A DNA stretch of 64,000 nt from Terribacillus aidingensis (lineage in GTDB: Bacteria; Bacillota; Bacilli; Bacillales; Amphibacillaceae): assembly GCF_900215625.1 (NCBI RefSeq), contig NZ_OBEK01000004.1, forward strand, positions 61,593-125,592, written 5' to 3'. A program made the position numbers and the translations under genes. Numbering within the stretch: the first letter of the stretch is position 1; each line of letters starts with the position of its first letter. Below, piece by piece: positions 9,656 through 18,497 of this stretch. The notes below the pieces were generated by a model. The model was not told where the DNA came from and did not search any database. It saw only the letters and a list, made by a program, of their open reading frames with translations.

Positions 9656-9696
9656 AAGAGAAGCACTCAAATTAATTGTTTAGTAAAAGTGTTAGA

Positions 9697-9740
9697 ACAG
9701 AAAGCGGGTGACCATTAGGTTTTGGTCACCCGCTTTCTGT
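9697..9740 (-). terminator. terminator of the AAC(3)-family gene
   Basis: An 18-bp perfect stem (ACAGAAAGCGGGTGACCA / TGGTCACCCGCTTTCTGT) with an 8-base loop lies 11 bases beyond the acetyltransferase stop codon on the minus strand. Confidence 0.85.
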
Positions 9741-9750
9741 TTAAGCTAGT

Positions 9751-10548
9751 CTATTTTTGCAGATAACTAGTTGTGTAATCAACAATAGCTGGCTGAGATA
9801 TTAGTCTCGCCTCTGCATCTCCAATCTTAGCGATGTTCACATGACTGTCCTTCTCGAAAGCTTCTCCGATAGCGGGAAAGCGTTCTTCATCAAACTCTAT
9901 ATCAGAAAATGTTTTCCAAACCTTCTTCCCATTCTCAAATACTGGACTACTCTTTGTAATAACCGGCATATTCCCAGCTCTATACTCACCAAGATGCATG
10001 GAAGTATTGTTGTCATAACCAACTCCGAGCAGCAGAACATGTCCATTTAAATCATAGATGCGTGCCAGCGGAGAGTCTTCGCCAAGACTATTATCTAAAG
10101 AATGGCTGTCTGTGATTTTGTCTTGATGCTTCCCCCAGGCTGCGAAGGAGGAGACAGGATGATAGCTTCGCTTAACATCAGGGAAGGTAAGAAAAGTGTC
10201 AACAATTTTCCCCATAAAGAAGGCAGGAGTTAGTTGAGGATCAAATGCAGGCATTTCTTCTCGGATTGTTTCCCACCATGATTCTGGCACAGGCGGGTTT
10301 CCCCATTCTGCAGGATCCGATACGTTGGCGCTATGGGCAGGCATAATTAGTGTCCCGCTTGGTGTTAAGACATCTTGCAGTGCTTGTATGACAGCTACTG
10401 GACCGCCGCAAACCCATCCAAGTGTGCTCATGGAGCTGTGGACTAATACGGTCATTCCTTTTGTTAAACCTAGATTTCGCAAATCGTTTGCTAGGGAACT
10501 GCGCGTTTGCGGAGTGCTGGTGCTTTTAATTGTATCTTTTTCAGACAT
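9751..10548 (-). CDS. AAC(3)-family (YokD-like) N-acetyltransferase
   Basis: 265 residues, AGGAGC before ATG. The sequence shows the AAC(3)/YokD fold: VLVHSSMSTLGWVCGGP near residue 35, GTLIMPAHS near 65, RSYHPVSSFAAWG near 130 and a C-terminal MHLGEYRAG motif, the last two carrying the His and acidic residues used in this antibiotic acetyltransferase family. Family members move an acetyl group from acetyl-CoA to N3 of aminoglycosides; chromosomal YokD-type proteins of Bacillus have not been shown to give resistance in general, so the true substrate is open. Confidence 0.85.
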   Translation of the reverse strand: MSEKDTIKSTSTPQTRSSLANDLRNLGLTKGMTVLVHSSMSTLGWVCGGPVAVIQALQDVLTPSGTLIMPAHSANVSDPAEWGNPPVPESWWETIREEMPAFDPQLTPAFFMGKIVDTFLTFPDVKRSYHPVSSFAAWGKHQDKITDSHSLDNSLGEDSPLARIYDLNGHVLLLGVGYDNNTSMHLGEYRAGNMPVITKSSPVFENGKKVWKTFSDIEFDEERFPAIGEAFEKDSHVNIAKIGDAEARLISQPAIVDYTTSYLQK

Positions 10549-10614
10549 GGCTAAGCTCCTAAAATATTATTTAATTTCTTATTTTAGAATATTTTAACAT
10601 ATGGAGCATTCTAC

Positions 10615-10868
10615 TTGGTTTTCAACACCAAATTCATCTACTTATTATCAGGTGTTTTATCGCTTTTAGCATCGTTTGTGATGTTCTATGTTATTCAGTC
10701 TTATCTTTTGTTTTACCCCATGAAATCGTTTCTGCTAATGGTGGAAGTCGCAGTGCATATAGCGGCAGTATATTGTGGTGGCCGATAGTAGCCCTGGTGA
10801 TGGGAGTTGTTTTTATTATTATTCATTTAAGGAGAAGGGCAAACAGAGTACAGCAGGGGGAAGAATAA
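10615..10868 (+). pseudogene. small two-helix membrane protein gene, apparently frameshifted
   Basis: Two adjoining frames read as one protein. From TTG at 10615 (GGAG at 10603) the first frame gives KFIYLLSGVLSLLASF and SYLLFYP, a membrane helix. After the C run at about 10717-10720 the frame one step over continues HEIVSANGGSRSAYSGS, a second helix (ILWWPIVALVMGVVFIII) and a basic tail ending at TAA 10866. Neither frame alone makes a sensible protein. One missing C in the run would restore an approximately 85-residue protein with two membrane segments. It may be a true pseudogene or a sequencing slip. Family not recognised. Confidence 0.5.
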
Positions 10869-11050
10869 CGAGGAGTCACACTGCATACGAAAAACTTCCT
10901 TCCATTTATGCAAAAAGTTTCTATTAAGTTAGACAGCCGATTATCGCTAACCTTAACACTTATTTACAATGGCTTGACCACTCCTTAACATCAGTTTGGT
11001 ATCTTACTTAAGTATCTTAATTTTGTTTATCAAAAAAGGAGAGGTTTTCT

Positions 11051-11224
11051 TTGATTAAAAAGTGGATGCTGGCTTTGGGATTAGTATCAGTGTTAGCGTT
11101 GGCGGCTTGTGGTAATGATGACGAAGAACCAGCTGATGATGAACAAATCGAAGAGCAGGAAAACCAAGATGATGCAGGCGAAACTGATGAGGGTACAGAG
11201 GAAGAGGAAGAAGAGTCCAATTAA
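11051..11224 (+). CDS. short acidic lipoprotein
   Basis: 57 residues from TTG at 11051, with AAGGAGAGG 6 bases upstream. The N-terminus is a lipoprotein signal (IKKWMLALGLVSVLALAAC) with lipobox LAAC and cysteine about residue 20. The mature part is almost entirely Asp, Glu, Gln and Asn, so it is probably disordered and highly charged on the outer face of the membrane. No function can be assigned. A terminator follows at once, so it is monocistronic. Confidence 0.75.
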   Translation: MIKKWMLALGLVSVLALAACGNDDEEPADDEQIEEQENQDDAGETDEGTEEEEEESN

Positions 11225-11236
11225 TATAGATCGTTT

Positions 11237-11268
11237 AAAGGCGCACCATTACGGTGCGCCTTTTTTTT
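11237..11268 (+). terminator. terminator after the acidic lipoprotein
   Basis: Stem AAAGGCGCACC / GGTGCGCCTTT with a short loop and eight T residues. Confidence 0.9.
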
Positions 11269-11285
11269 GCTTCAAGCAATCTTTT

Positions 11286-11777
11286 CTAATTCTGCTGCAA
11301 ACACAGAACAATCACTTTATAAGGGACAGTCTGAGATGGGATACTTTTCGTCGCAGGTCCATATACCACGATAAGGTCCTTATTTGCTAGGTTACTCGTA
11401 AAAGCTTGCCCGTTTATAAGCAGCAATGGCGTATATGGTGAAATGTTCAGTTGCAGCTGCCCGTCATTACTTACAAGCTGCTCATTAAAGTAACTTACCT
11501 TTACATTCTGATTGCTGTTTTCTTTCACCATAACAAGCGCTGCATATTGGGGTGGGTAGATAAGAATTACCGGTGCATCGCCATTATAGTAGCCTGTTAC
11601 CACGTCGCCGACAGCTAGCATGCTATGATCCACAAAGTAAGTGGAAGGAGATGCGATGAAATTGACAACCGCGCCGGCATTGTTTTCTAATGTTATAAAC
11701 TTATAGCAGCCCTCGCCATTTCCGGGAAAGTCACGAATCGTCGTAACCGTTCCTTGGAAGGAAGAAAAGTTGGTCAT
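11286..11777 (-). CDS. conserved hypothetical protein, beta-rich
   Basis: 163 residues. The ATG at 11777 is 7 bases after GGAGG and is preferred over an ATG two codons earlier that abuts the ribosome site. The sequence is beta-rich with no signal peptide or membrane segment; recognisable stretches are FQGTVTTIRDF, GCYKFITLENNAG, VGDVVTGYYNGDAP and LIYPPQYAALVMV. The pattern resembles a small OB-like or double beta fold protein found in various Firmicutes. I do not know its function. Monocistronic, divergent from the transporter at 12162. Confidence 0.65.
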   Translation of the reverse strand: MTNFSSFQGTVTTIRDFPGNGEGCYKFITLENNAGAVVNFIASPSTYFVDHSMLAVGDVVTGYYNGDAPVILIYPPQYAALVMVKENSNQNVKVSYFNEQLVSNDGQLQLNISPYTPLLLINGQAFTSNLANKDLIVVYGPATKSIPSQTVPYKVIVLCLQQN

Positions 11778-12149
11778 AAACATACCTCCCGTGCATTCCA
11801 TGTAGAATATGTAGGTTTGTGACTAGTGTTTGGGTGAATGTCCTGAAGGTATTAACTTTTACGTCATTTATAAAGAAGTGTATGCAAAAGTTAAAACGAC
11901 TACTTACAACAAACAAGTGCTGCCGTTACATTACTTTCTTTATGTAAACAAAAGATAAACAGGAGTACCGGCGCTTTAATTAGGGAAACACCATACGTGA
12001 TATCGATAGATGGCTTGTCTCATGTACTTTTCATAATACTTACAAAACAATAACCTTAACTATTTAATAAACTGGTAAACTTTTTTCTTCCGGATTAAAT
12101 AAACCTTTGTTATGATTAGTTGTTGTGTTTTTGAGACAATTTAATAGGA
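11778..12149. other. divergent intergenic region
   Basis: About 370 AT-rich bases between the hypothetical gene (minus) and the MFS transporter (plus). Both promoters must be here. I see no operator-like palindrome, no ORF with a ribosome site and no strong hairpin. Confidence 0.45.
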
Positions 12150-12161
12150 AGGAGCATTTAA

Positions 12162-13388
12162 TTGAATTTAATTTCAACAAAAAAACAAAAACGTTATTAT
12201 ACATTTTTATTAATTGCGGCGATTTTAGTAATTGCTGCTACTTTGCGTTCCCCAATTACTTCCGTTGGACCGCTTATTCCCTTTTTCCGAGAAGAGCTAG
12301 GTGTTCCAAACTCGATGATTGGGTTAGTAAATACACTGCCATTACTTGCTTTTGGTATTTTTTCACCGCTTGTGCCTAAAATCTCAAGTAAATTTGGCAT
12401 GGAGATTACGCTGCTCTTTGCCATGGGGCTTTTAACAATTGGCGTTTTTATTCGTGCATTAAACGATCTGCCAGTGCTGTTATTTGGCACAGTTCTAATG
12501 GGAATGGCAATTGCTTTTGGTAACGTGCTGATGCCTGGATTAATTAAATCCACTTTTCCGTATCAAATCGGACTAATGACCGGTTTTTATTCTGTTTCTA
12601 TGAACGTATTTGGCGCGCTGGCATCAGGTATCTCCGTTCCGATTGCTACATTGCCTGCTTTCGGATGGAGAAGTGCGATGCAGCTATGGAGTATCATCTC
12701 GCTCATCGCCGTTATCATACTCGTTCTTCGCTTGCCGGCCATACGGTCAGCGAAAAAGAAAGTCTTTGTTAAAATACAGAACCAGCCATCAAAAAGATTG
12801 TTTAAATCTAAAATTGCTTGGGCTGTCACGCTATTTATGGGGCTGCAGTCGTTTATTCCTTACAGCCTGTTTACGTGGCTGCCAGATATCTTCTTAAGTA
12901 AAGGATATAGCGAAAGTGAAGCTGGCTGGCTCGTAGCTATTTACCAGGTAGGGTTAATCCCAACGACCTTTATTGCACCTATCATAGCTGCCAGAATGAA
13001 GAGCCAGCGCTTAATCGGCTGTATTTCTGGTTTGTTATTTTTATTTGGCTTAATCGGAGTTTGGTTAGTATCGTCTCATCTTATTGTTGTCTTTCTAATT
13101 TTGACAGGTATCGGTGCTGGAACAACATTCAGCTTAGCCATGATGTTCTTTGTGCTCCGGACCAATACAGTGGAGGAATCCTCGCAGTTATCCGGTATGG
13201 CGCAATCCTTTGGTTACCTAATTGCAGCGATGGGACCGCTTCTGTTAGGAACGATTGCAGAAGTAACAGGCGGCTGGACCGTGCCGCTGGCGATTCTGAT
13301 GGTAGTAGCACTTTGCATTGCCTTTCTTGGAACCATTGCAGGGAAGGATCAAAAAATTTATATGGAAGAAGCGAAAGGTGAGGAGTAA
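12162..13388 (+). CDS. CynX/NimT-type MFS transporter
   Basis: 408 residues from TTG at 12162 with AAGGAGG-like AGGAAGGAG 7 bases upstream. Twelve membrane segments are visible. The start (RSPITSVGPLIPFFREELG) is typical of the CynX/NimT subfamily (cyanate and 2-nitroimidazole transporters; B. subtilis YycB is a relative). The fifth helix region has GMAQSFGYLIAAMGPLLLG near residue 345. The transported compound cannot be read from sequence. No neighbouring enzyme gives a hint, and the next gene converges. Confidence 0.85.
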   Translation: MNLISTKKQKRYYTFLLIAAILVIAATLRSPITSVGPLIPFFREELGVPNSMIGLVNTLPLLAFGIFSPLVPKISSKFGMEITLLFAMGLLTIGVFIRALNDLPVLLFGTVLMGMAIAFGNVLMPGLIKSTFPYQIGLMTGFYSVSMNVFGALASGISVPIATLPAFGWRSAMQLWSIISLIAVIILVLRLPAIRSAKKKVFVKIQNQPSKRLFKSKIAWAVTLFMGLQSFIPYSLFTWLPDIFLSKGYSESEAGWLVAIYQVGLIPTTFIAPIIAARMKSQRLIGCISGLLFLFGLIGVWLVSSHLIVVFLILTGIGAGTTFSLAMMFFVLRTNTVEESSQLSGMAQSFGYLIAAMGPLLLGTIAEVTGGWTVPLAILMVVALCIAFLGTIAGKDQKIYMEEAKGEE

Positions 13389-13435
13389 TTCCTCGCCTTT
13401 TTTGTTGCTTGTTTAGCAGAACTATCCTATAAAAT

Positions 13436-13472
13436 CCAAAAAAAGAACCCAGAGAGTATTCTCTGGGTTCCT
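13436..13472 (-). terminator. terminator of fbp
   Basis: Stem GAACCCAGAGA / TCTCTGGGTTC; on the minus strand it is followed by a run of T, 10 bases after the fbp stop codon. Confidence 0.85.
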
Positions 13473-13480
13473 TGCTGCTG

Positions 13481-15412
13481 TTACTTCATATACCGATATT
13501 CCATCAAATCTTTCAAGATAGATATCTCCTTGCATAACTCTTCACCAACGTTGGTTTCAAGCACCTTTTTCCGTTCCAGCTCTTTGTCGACTAATCGTTT
13601 TACAGATAAGACATCGGTTCCGTCATGGAGCACTTCTTCTTTTGAGTTGAAATGCTTATGAGCGACGAGCTGCATGCCGTAGGAATTGTATAGCAAGGTG
13701 TATCCCGCAATGCCGGTTGTGGACTGATAAGCTTTAGAGAATCCGCCGTCGATAACGATAATTCGTCCATTTGCTTTAATCGGGTTTTCGCCTTCGATTT
13801 CTTTTACAGGCGTATGCCCATTGATAATATGGCCATGTTCCGGGTCTAAATCAAATTCTGTCAGGATTTTATGGCAAGTATCTTCATTTTCGCGCAGGTA
13901 ATAATAGTGATTCTTCACTTCTTTATGAACGGCCTTATCTTCAATAAAGTAACGTTCAAACGTTGTCATCGCTCGTTTGCCAAAGAGGGAGGAGTATTCG
14001 CCTGTCCATAAATACCAGACCATGTCCGTTGCAAGGTCGTCTGTTTTCTCTGGCGCTGCAAATGCTTCCCGAAGAAACTTTTCAAATCGATCAAGCAGTT
14101 CACGACCTGCATAAGACTTGCCTTCAATCTCCATTTTCTCCATATCGCCGTTTTCATCAATTGGAATACAGCCGTGAATTAACAGATTTCCGTTATAGCG
14201 CAAATAGAGACTGCCTTTTCTCATCAAGAAGTTCATATGTCGAGCTAATTTCTCAGAATGCTGAACAGAAAATAACAGCTTATCGATAACCTGCTGTTCT
14301 TCTTCAAGCATCATATCCGGCTGTTTTGGATTTACTGTAGCAAAACAAGTATTTTTTAAATTATAGGTGCTGCCGTCTAGCGTAATCTTGTTGGATGTAT
14401 AATCAATTTTCTCAAGCAGCAAGCGTTCTTTCATATTGAAATTCGGACGTCTCTTAATTATCGGGCTTTCCAGCTTAAACTGGATCATTGCAATTGCCTG
14501 ATGCATTTTAGTGATTTGTTTAATCTCATGCTCTGAAGTATGTTTATCTGCTTGTGTTTTTGGACGAAAAGCAGGATTGTCATCGTAATATTTCTCCGCT
14601 AAATTCAATAGCGGACGAAGATTTATACCATAGGCATCTTCAATGATGTCCAAATTATCATAACGCGCACAAATACGAAGAATATTTGCCAAGCACACCT
14701 TTGATCCAGCAAAAGCACCAATCCAGAGCACATCATGATTTCCCCATTGCACATCTACGGAATGATAATTAATAAGCTCCTCCATAATCTTATCTGGCTC
14801 CGGTCCGCGATCATAAATATCGCCGACAACGTGCAAGTGATCTACAACTAACTGCTGCGTGCTGTAAGCGAGTCCAATAACGAGTTTCTCGGCTTGTCCA
14901 AGGGTAATCACTTGCTCAATAATTTCGGAATAATATTGTTCTTTATTGCCGTTTTCCTCTGTTTTATATAAAAGCTCTTCAATGATATAAGCAAATTGGC
15001 TAGGAAGCGCCTTCCGTAATTTAGAGCGCGTATATTTAGAAGAAGAATAAGAAACAAGCTTGATCAACCGTTTGATCGTTTTTTTATACCACTCATTCAA
15101 TGCTTCTTCTTTATTAAAGTCATTTTTGATGACTTGCAGTTTGTCTTCCGGGTAATAAACCAAAGCGGCGAGTTCATCGATTTCTTTCTCATAAATGCTG
15201 CCGCTAAATATATCTCTGATTTTCTCTTTTACTCTCCCGGAACCATTACGCAATACGTGTTGAAAGGCTTGATACTCGCCATGCAGGTCACTGACAAAAT
15301 GCTCTGTTCCTTTCGGTAAGTTGAGAATGGCCTTCAAATTAATGATTTCGGTAACAACTTTTTCTTCCGTATCATATTTTTGTGCCAATAGGTCTAAGTA
15401 TTTGGTATTCAC
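13481..15412 (-). CDS. fbp: fructose-1,6-bisphosphatase, class III
   Basis: 643 residues from GTG at 15412, behind AAAGGAGC. It is a calcineurin-like metallophosphatase of the Firmicute-specific class III type: metal-binding motifs DLHGEYQAF (about 44), [11 protein letters not shown] (about 217-227), WGNHDV (about 243) and NGHTPVKE (about 544) are all present. It hydrolyses fructose 1,6-bisphosphate to fructose 6-phosphate and allows growth on gluconeogenic carbon sources. Full length compared with B. subtilis Fbp (671). Single-gene unit with its own terminator. Confidence 0.95.
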   Translation of the reverse strand: MNTKYLDLLAQKYDTEEKVVTEIINLKAILNLPKGTEHFVSDLHGEYQAFQHVLRNGSGRVKEKIRDIFSGSIYEKEIDELAALVYYPEDKLQVIKNDFNKEEALNEWYKKTIKRLIKLVSYSSSKYTRSKLRKALPSQFAYIIEELLYKTEENGNKEQYYSEIIEQVITLGQAEKLVIGLAYSTQQLVVDHLHVVGDIYDRGPEPDKIMEELINYHSVDVQWGNHDVLWIGAFAGSKVCLANILRICARYDNLDIIEDAYGINLRPLLNLAEKYYDDNPAFRPKTQADKHTSEHEIKQITKMHQAIAMIQFKLESPIIKRRPNFNMKERLLLEKIDYTSNKITLDGSTYNLKNTCFATVNPKQPDMMLEEEQQVIDKLLFSVQHSEKLARHMNFLMRKGSLYLRYNGNLLIHGCIPIDENGDMEKMEIEGKSYAGRELLDRFEKFLREAFAAPEKTDDLATDMVWYLWTGEYSSLFGKRAMTTFERYFIEDKAVHKEVKNHYYYLRENEDTCHKILTEFDLDPEHGHIINGHTPVKEIEGENPIKANGRIIVIDGGFSKAYQSTTGIAGYTLLYNSYGMQLVAHKHFNSKEEVLHDGTDVLSVKRLVDKELERKKVLETNVGEELCKEISILKDLMEYRYMK

Positions 15413-15705
15413 CGTTGGATAGCTCCTTTAAAACATTCGTATATGTATAGTTTACCTTATTCTATTATAAGAGAAACTTACGATCATGTGCTGTATTTAT
15501 TTTCCCAAAAATAAAAAAAATCCCTTTCTTTAATGGTAGTATACAGTCCGGGAGGATACAAGTTGTTCATTTTCAATTCAAGGGAGGGTATAAAAATTTT
15601 ATTAGTATGCGAGAAGTAGACTTAAAAAGGGATAGTAGGTGTTAATCTATGTCATTTAAAATAAAGTATAATGAAAGTGGCTTCATTACTAGAGGAGGTT
15701 GAAAG

Positions 15706-15873
15706 ATGGCTCATCAAAAAATAGAGAAAGCAATGAATTCCGCTAAAGCAAATTTAGCATTAGAGGGTATGACAGTATCGGAACAACAAGAGGAATTAGT
15801 TAGAGCTGCCTTGGAAGGTCGCCTGTCAAATGAGGACTTTATTGAGAAGGTTAAGAAGTTAGCATATGAGTAA
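15706..15873 (+). CDS. VbhA-family antitoxin
   Basis: 55 residues, GAGGAGG 7 bases before ATG. The sequence has an N-terminal helix with NLALEG, which corresponds to the (S/T)xxxE(G/N) inhibitory motif of Fic antitoxins with Asn in place of Ser/Thr and the key Glu kept, then MTVSEQQEELV and a C-terminal NEDFIEKVKKL helix. In this family the Glu enters the Fic active site and blocks ATP binding. The stop codon overlaps the start of the fic gene (ATGAGTAA), the usual sign of translational coupling in an antitoxin-toxin pair. Confidence 0.75.
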   Translation: MAHQKIEKAMNSAKANLALEGMTVSEQQEELVRAALEGRLSNEDFIEKVKKLAYE

Positions 15874-16486
15874 TCAATCTAGATTTTGTTATCCAGATAC
15901 GGACACATTGATAAATAAGCTCGATGAAGAGAACTTCAATCGATTAGAGGACATGGAATCAGCTATTACACAGTTCAGACTTTCTCAGTTATATCTTAAA
16001 CCGCTGCAAGGATCCTTTGACATCGAGCATGTACAAAGAATACACAAGTATATCTTTCAGGATCTATATTCTTTTGCGGGAGAATTTAGAGAAGAACTAA
16101 TACATAAAGGCACAACCACTTTTGCAGCACCTTTACATATACATGAAAATGGAGTGCAGCTTCTTGATAAACAATTGAGAAGTGAGAACTATTTAAGAAA
16201 TTTAACAAAATAAGAAATCTGCAGACGGTTGTCTTTTTACATGTCTGAATTGAACTTCCTGCATTCATTTCGAGATGGCAATGGACGAACGCAGCGGGAA
16301 TACTTCAGGCTGCTTGCGATGAGAAATGGTTATGAAATTGATTGGACAAAAGTGGATAGAGAAACAATGTTACATGCTTCTAAAAAATCAGTATTAGATT
16401 CCAAATCGTTTGAACCGATTTTCATAGCTACAATTGTAAATAATACTCCTGATAGGTTACTCATGAAAGCATTTAAATACCTTTAA
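15866..16486 (+). pseudogene. Fic-domain toxin gene interrupted by a stop codon
   Basis: One reading frame of 207 codons encodes a Fic protein but has TAA at codon 116 (16211-16213). Before the stop: LYLKPLQGSFDIEHVQRIHKY and DLYSFAGEFRE, the usual Fic N-half. After it, in the same frame: FYMSELNFLHSFRDGNGRTQRE, which contains the full catalytic motif HxFxDGNGRxxR (His at codon 133). The residues just after the stop (EICRR) also look degenerate against the usual SEFADRL-like sequence. Without readthrough the product lacks its AMP-transferase site and is inactive. The intact antitoxin upstream would then have no target here. Confidence 0.75.
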
Positions 16487-16582
16487 TTCACATGGTTGAA
16501 ATAGCATCACAAACTGCATAACAGCAACACCCTATGTAATATGATAAAATAGATGTTATAACGTAGAATGAGGTGACACATC

Positions 16583-17455
16583 ATAGGTAAAGGCAAAAAA
16601 CGTAATCGCAGTAAGTTATTCATTTTTTTACGAGGATTAGCTGTCGTTCTCGGGGGATTCATCGCAGCTTATGGTCTTGAAACCGTCCTAATTCCTAATA
16701 ACGTATCAGATGGAGGCGTCACGGGAATCAGTATCGGTATTTCACAATTAGCCGATCTGCCGTTAGGCTTACTCATCGCAATCCTTAACCTCCCGTTTGT
16801 GTGGTTAGGCTATAAACAGATAGGAAAGAGCTTTGCGGTTTATTCTGTTATCGGTATTGCATCCTTATCTATTGGGACAGTACTTATGCACCACACCCCA
16901 GCGATCATTGAAGGAGACACACTGCTTGTCACGGTTGTCGGCGGTATAATCCTAGGTTTTGGTATGGGTCTGGCGCTGCGTAATGGCGGCGCGGTAGATG
17001 GTATCGATATGCTGGCTGTTCTGTTAGCACGAAAATTACCATTTGGAACAAGTGACCTAATTTTATTCCTTAACTTGTTCGTCTTCATCTTTGTTTCCAC
17101 TGTATTCGGATTAAAAGGAGCTATCCTTTCCGCAATCGCCTACTTTATCGCTTCAAAAGTCATCCACATTGTTGAAGAAGGTCTTAGCGGATCCAAAACC
17201 TTCAAGATTATTACTACCGAACCGAAATTGATGGTCGAAACAATTCGTGATCGGTTAGGAAGAAGTGCGACGTATAAGGAAGCATACGGCGGCTACACAC
17301 ACGAAAGATTTATGGAGATTACCTGTGTTATCAACCGTCTGGAAGAAAGTAAGCTAAAAGAAATCATCAATGATATAGATGATGGAGCATTTGTAACAAT
17401 TTATGATGTTGCTGAGGTAAAAGGCGGTAACTTTAGGAAGAGTGACATTCACTAA
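16583..17455 (+). CDS. YitT-family membrane protein, probably starting at ATA
   Basis: The coding frame is clearly open and conserved from 16583 (GKGKKRNRSKLFIFLRGLAVVLGGFIAAYGLETVLIPN), but the first in-frame ATG, GTG or TTG is the GTG at 16799, which would remove the first two membrane helices. A TGA closes the frame at 16574. GAGGTG at 16570-16575 is 7 bases before ATA at 16583, which would give a 290-residue protein of normal YitT length. Five or so N-terminal membrane segments (DUF161) are followed by a cytosolic DUF2179 domain (FKIITTEP...VYVIN-like). Function of the family is not established. Confidence 0.8.
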   Translation: MGKGKKRNRSKLFIFLRGLAVVLGGFIAAYGLETVLIPNNVSDGGVTGISIGISQLADLPLGLLIAILNLPFVWLGYKQIGKSFAVYSVIGIASLSIGTVLMHHTPAIIEGDTLLVTVVGGIILGFGMGLALRNGGAVDGIDMLAVLLARKLPFGTSDLILFLNLFVFIFVSTVFGLKGAILSAIAYFIASKVIHIVEEGLSGSKTFKIITTEPKLMVETIRDRLGRSATYKEAYGGYTHERFMEITCVINRLEESKLKEIINDIDDGAFVTIYDVAEVKGGNFRKSDIH

Positions 17456-17479
17456 GTTGGCAATTCCAATATTAAATTC

Positions 17480-17515
17480 AAGTTCATCCCCAAAAAAGGG
17501 ATGAGCTTTTTTTGT
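17480..17515 (+). terminator. terminator after the YitT gene
   Basis: Arms AAGTTCATCCC and GGGATGAGCTT (G-T pairs allowed) with an A-rich loop and a T run. Confidence 0.75.
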
Positions 17516-17708
17516 TTGAATTTATTTAAAGATTAGCTTTCATACGCTTAAAATGGGGAATTAAGATGGCTGTGATGCAGCGATTTACTGCTAGAAAAGG
17601 GGCATGAAATTAAAACCGCAATAAATCGGAATGAATTTCCAAAACGGTTTGTATAATCAAAGTAGTTATAGCGTTGCCGACCCTACTACTTAAGAGGAGG
17701 AATTGTAA

Positions 17709-18086
17709 TTGACGTATAACAACATACCAGAAAGTAAGGATGCTGTATCTTCCAATCAAGAAAAAAAGACTTCTGCTAGCATAAACCCCAACACTGCAGC
17801 AATGCTTTCTTATGTACTTGGACTAATTACAGGCATTATATTTTTTGTTCTCGAAAAAGAGAATGAGTTTGTTCGTTTCCATGCATTGCAGTCTATTTTA
17901 TTTTCTGCATGTTTACTCGTGATCAATATTGTCTTAGGATTTATTCCAATTATCGGCTTGCTGGTTAGCTTGCTGCTCGTTCCCGTCTCACTAGTATTCT
18001 GGATTATTTTGATGGCGAAAGCATACCAGGAGGAATATTATAAGCTTCCGATTATCGGTAATATGGCTGAGAGATTCGTTTCGTAA
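17709..18086 (+). CDS. DUF4870-family membrane protein
   Basis: 125 residues from TTG at 17709, AGGAGG 10 bases upstream. After a polar N-terminus (about 30 residues) come three hydrophobic segments; the motif ENEFVRFHALQSILF between segments 1 and 2 is the signature of DUF4870/YtzF-like proteins. Function unknown; relatives are small inner-membrane proteins. Monocistronic, followed by a hairpin terminator. Confidence 0.75.
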   Translation: MTYNNIPESKDAVSSNQEKKTSASINPNTAAMLSYVLGLITGIIFFVLEKENEFVRFHALQSILFSACLLVINIVLGFIPIIGLLVSLLLVPVSLVFWIILMAKAYQEEYYKLPIIGNMAERFVS

Positions 18087-18098
18087 TGGAATAGATTC

Positions 18099-18129
18099 AA
18101 AAAGGATACTTCTTAGAGTGTCCTTTTTT
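18099..18129 (+). terminator. terminator after DUF4870 gene
   Basis: Imperfect stem AAAGGATACT / AGTGTCCTTT followed by six T residues, about 15 bases after the stop. Confidence 0.65.
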
Positions 18130-18233
18130 AATACATATTTCTATAAGCAGCTGTCTGCAGAAAACGAAGAGAATATAAGAGTTCTGAAACGAATAGAATA
18201 ACTTTCCGTATAAGTATTAGTGAATCTAATCTT

Positions 18234-18440
18234 ATGAGGAGTGTTATTATCAGTTGTCCAAGATGTAATGGCAATATGATTGTTTGTTACGCAGATGAAG
18301 GTTTCAAAGGGCTGACCGTCAAGAATCCTGCAGGTGAACGACTTTTTAGTAATAAAAAGCATACAAGGATTAATCCCAACGTGTGCAGTAATTGTGGGTT
18401 TGTAGAGTGGTACGCAGAAAAGCCAGAGAGGCTTTTATAG
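18234..18440 (+). CDS. small zinc-ribbon protein
   Basis: Up to 68 residues with two CxxC pairs (SCPRCNG near residue 8 and VCSNCGFVEW near 50), which should bind one zinc ion. The start is uncertain: the ATG at 18234 has no ribosome site of its own, while AGGAG at 18237-18241 sits inside the frame 4 and 7 bases before ATT (18246) and ATC (18249), which would give the more usual beginning ISCPRC. No further function can be assigned; such proteins are often nucleic-acid or protein adaptors. Confidence 0.6.
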   Translation: MRSVIISCPRCNGNMIVCYADEGFKGLTVKNPAGERLFSNKKHTRINPNVCSNCGFVEWYAEKPERLL

Positions 18441-18497
18441 TATTGTATATTTTTAAGATTTTTCATCATAAAAGGAGAAGTACAAGGGAGGAATTTG

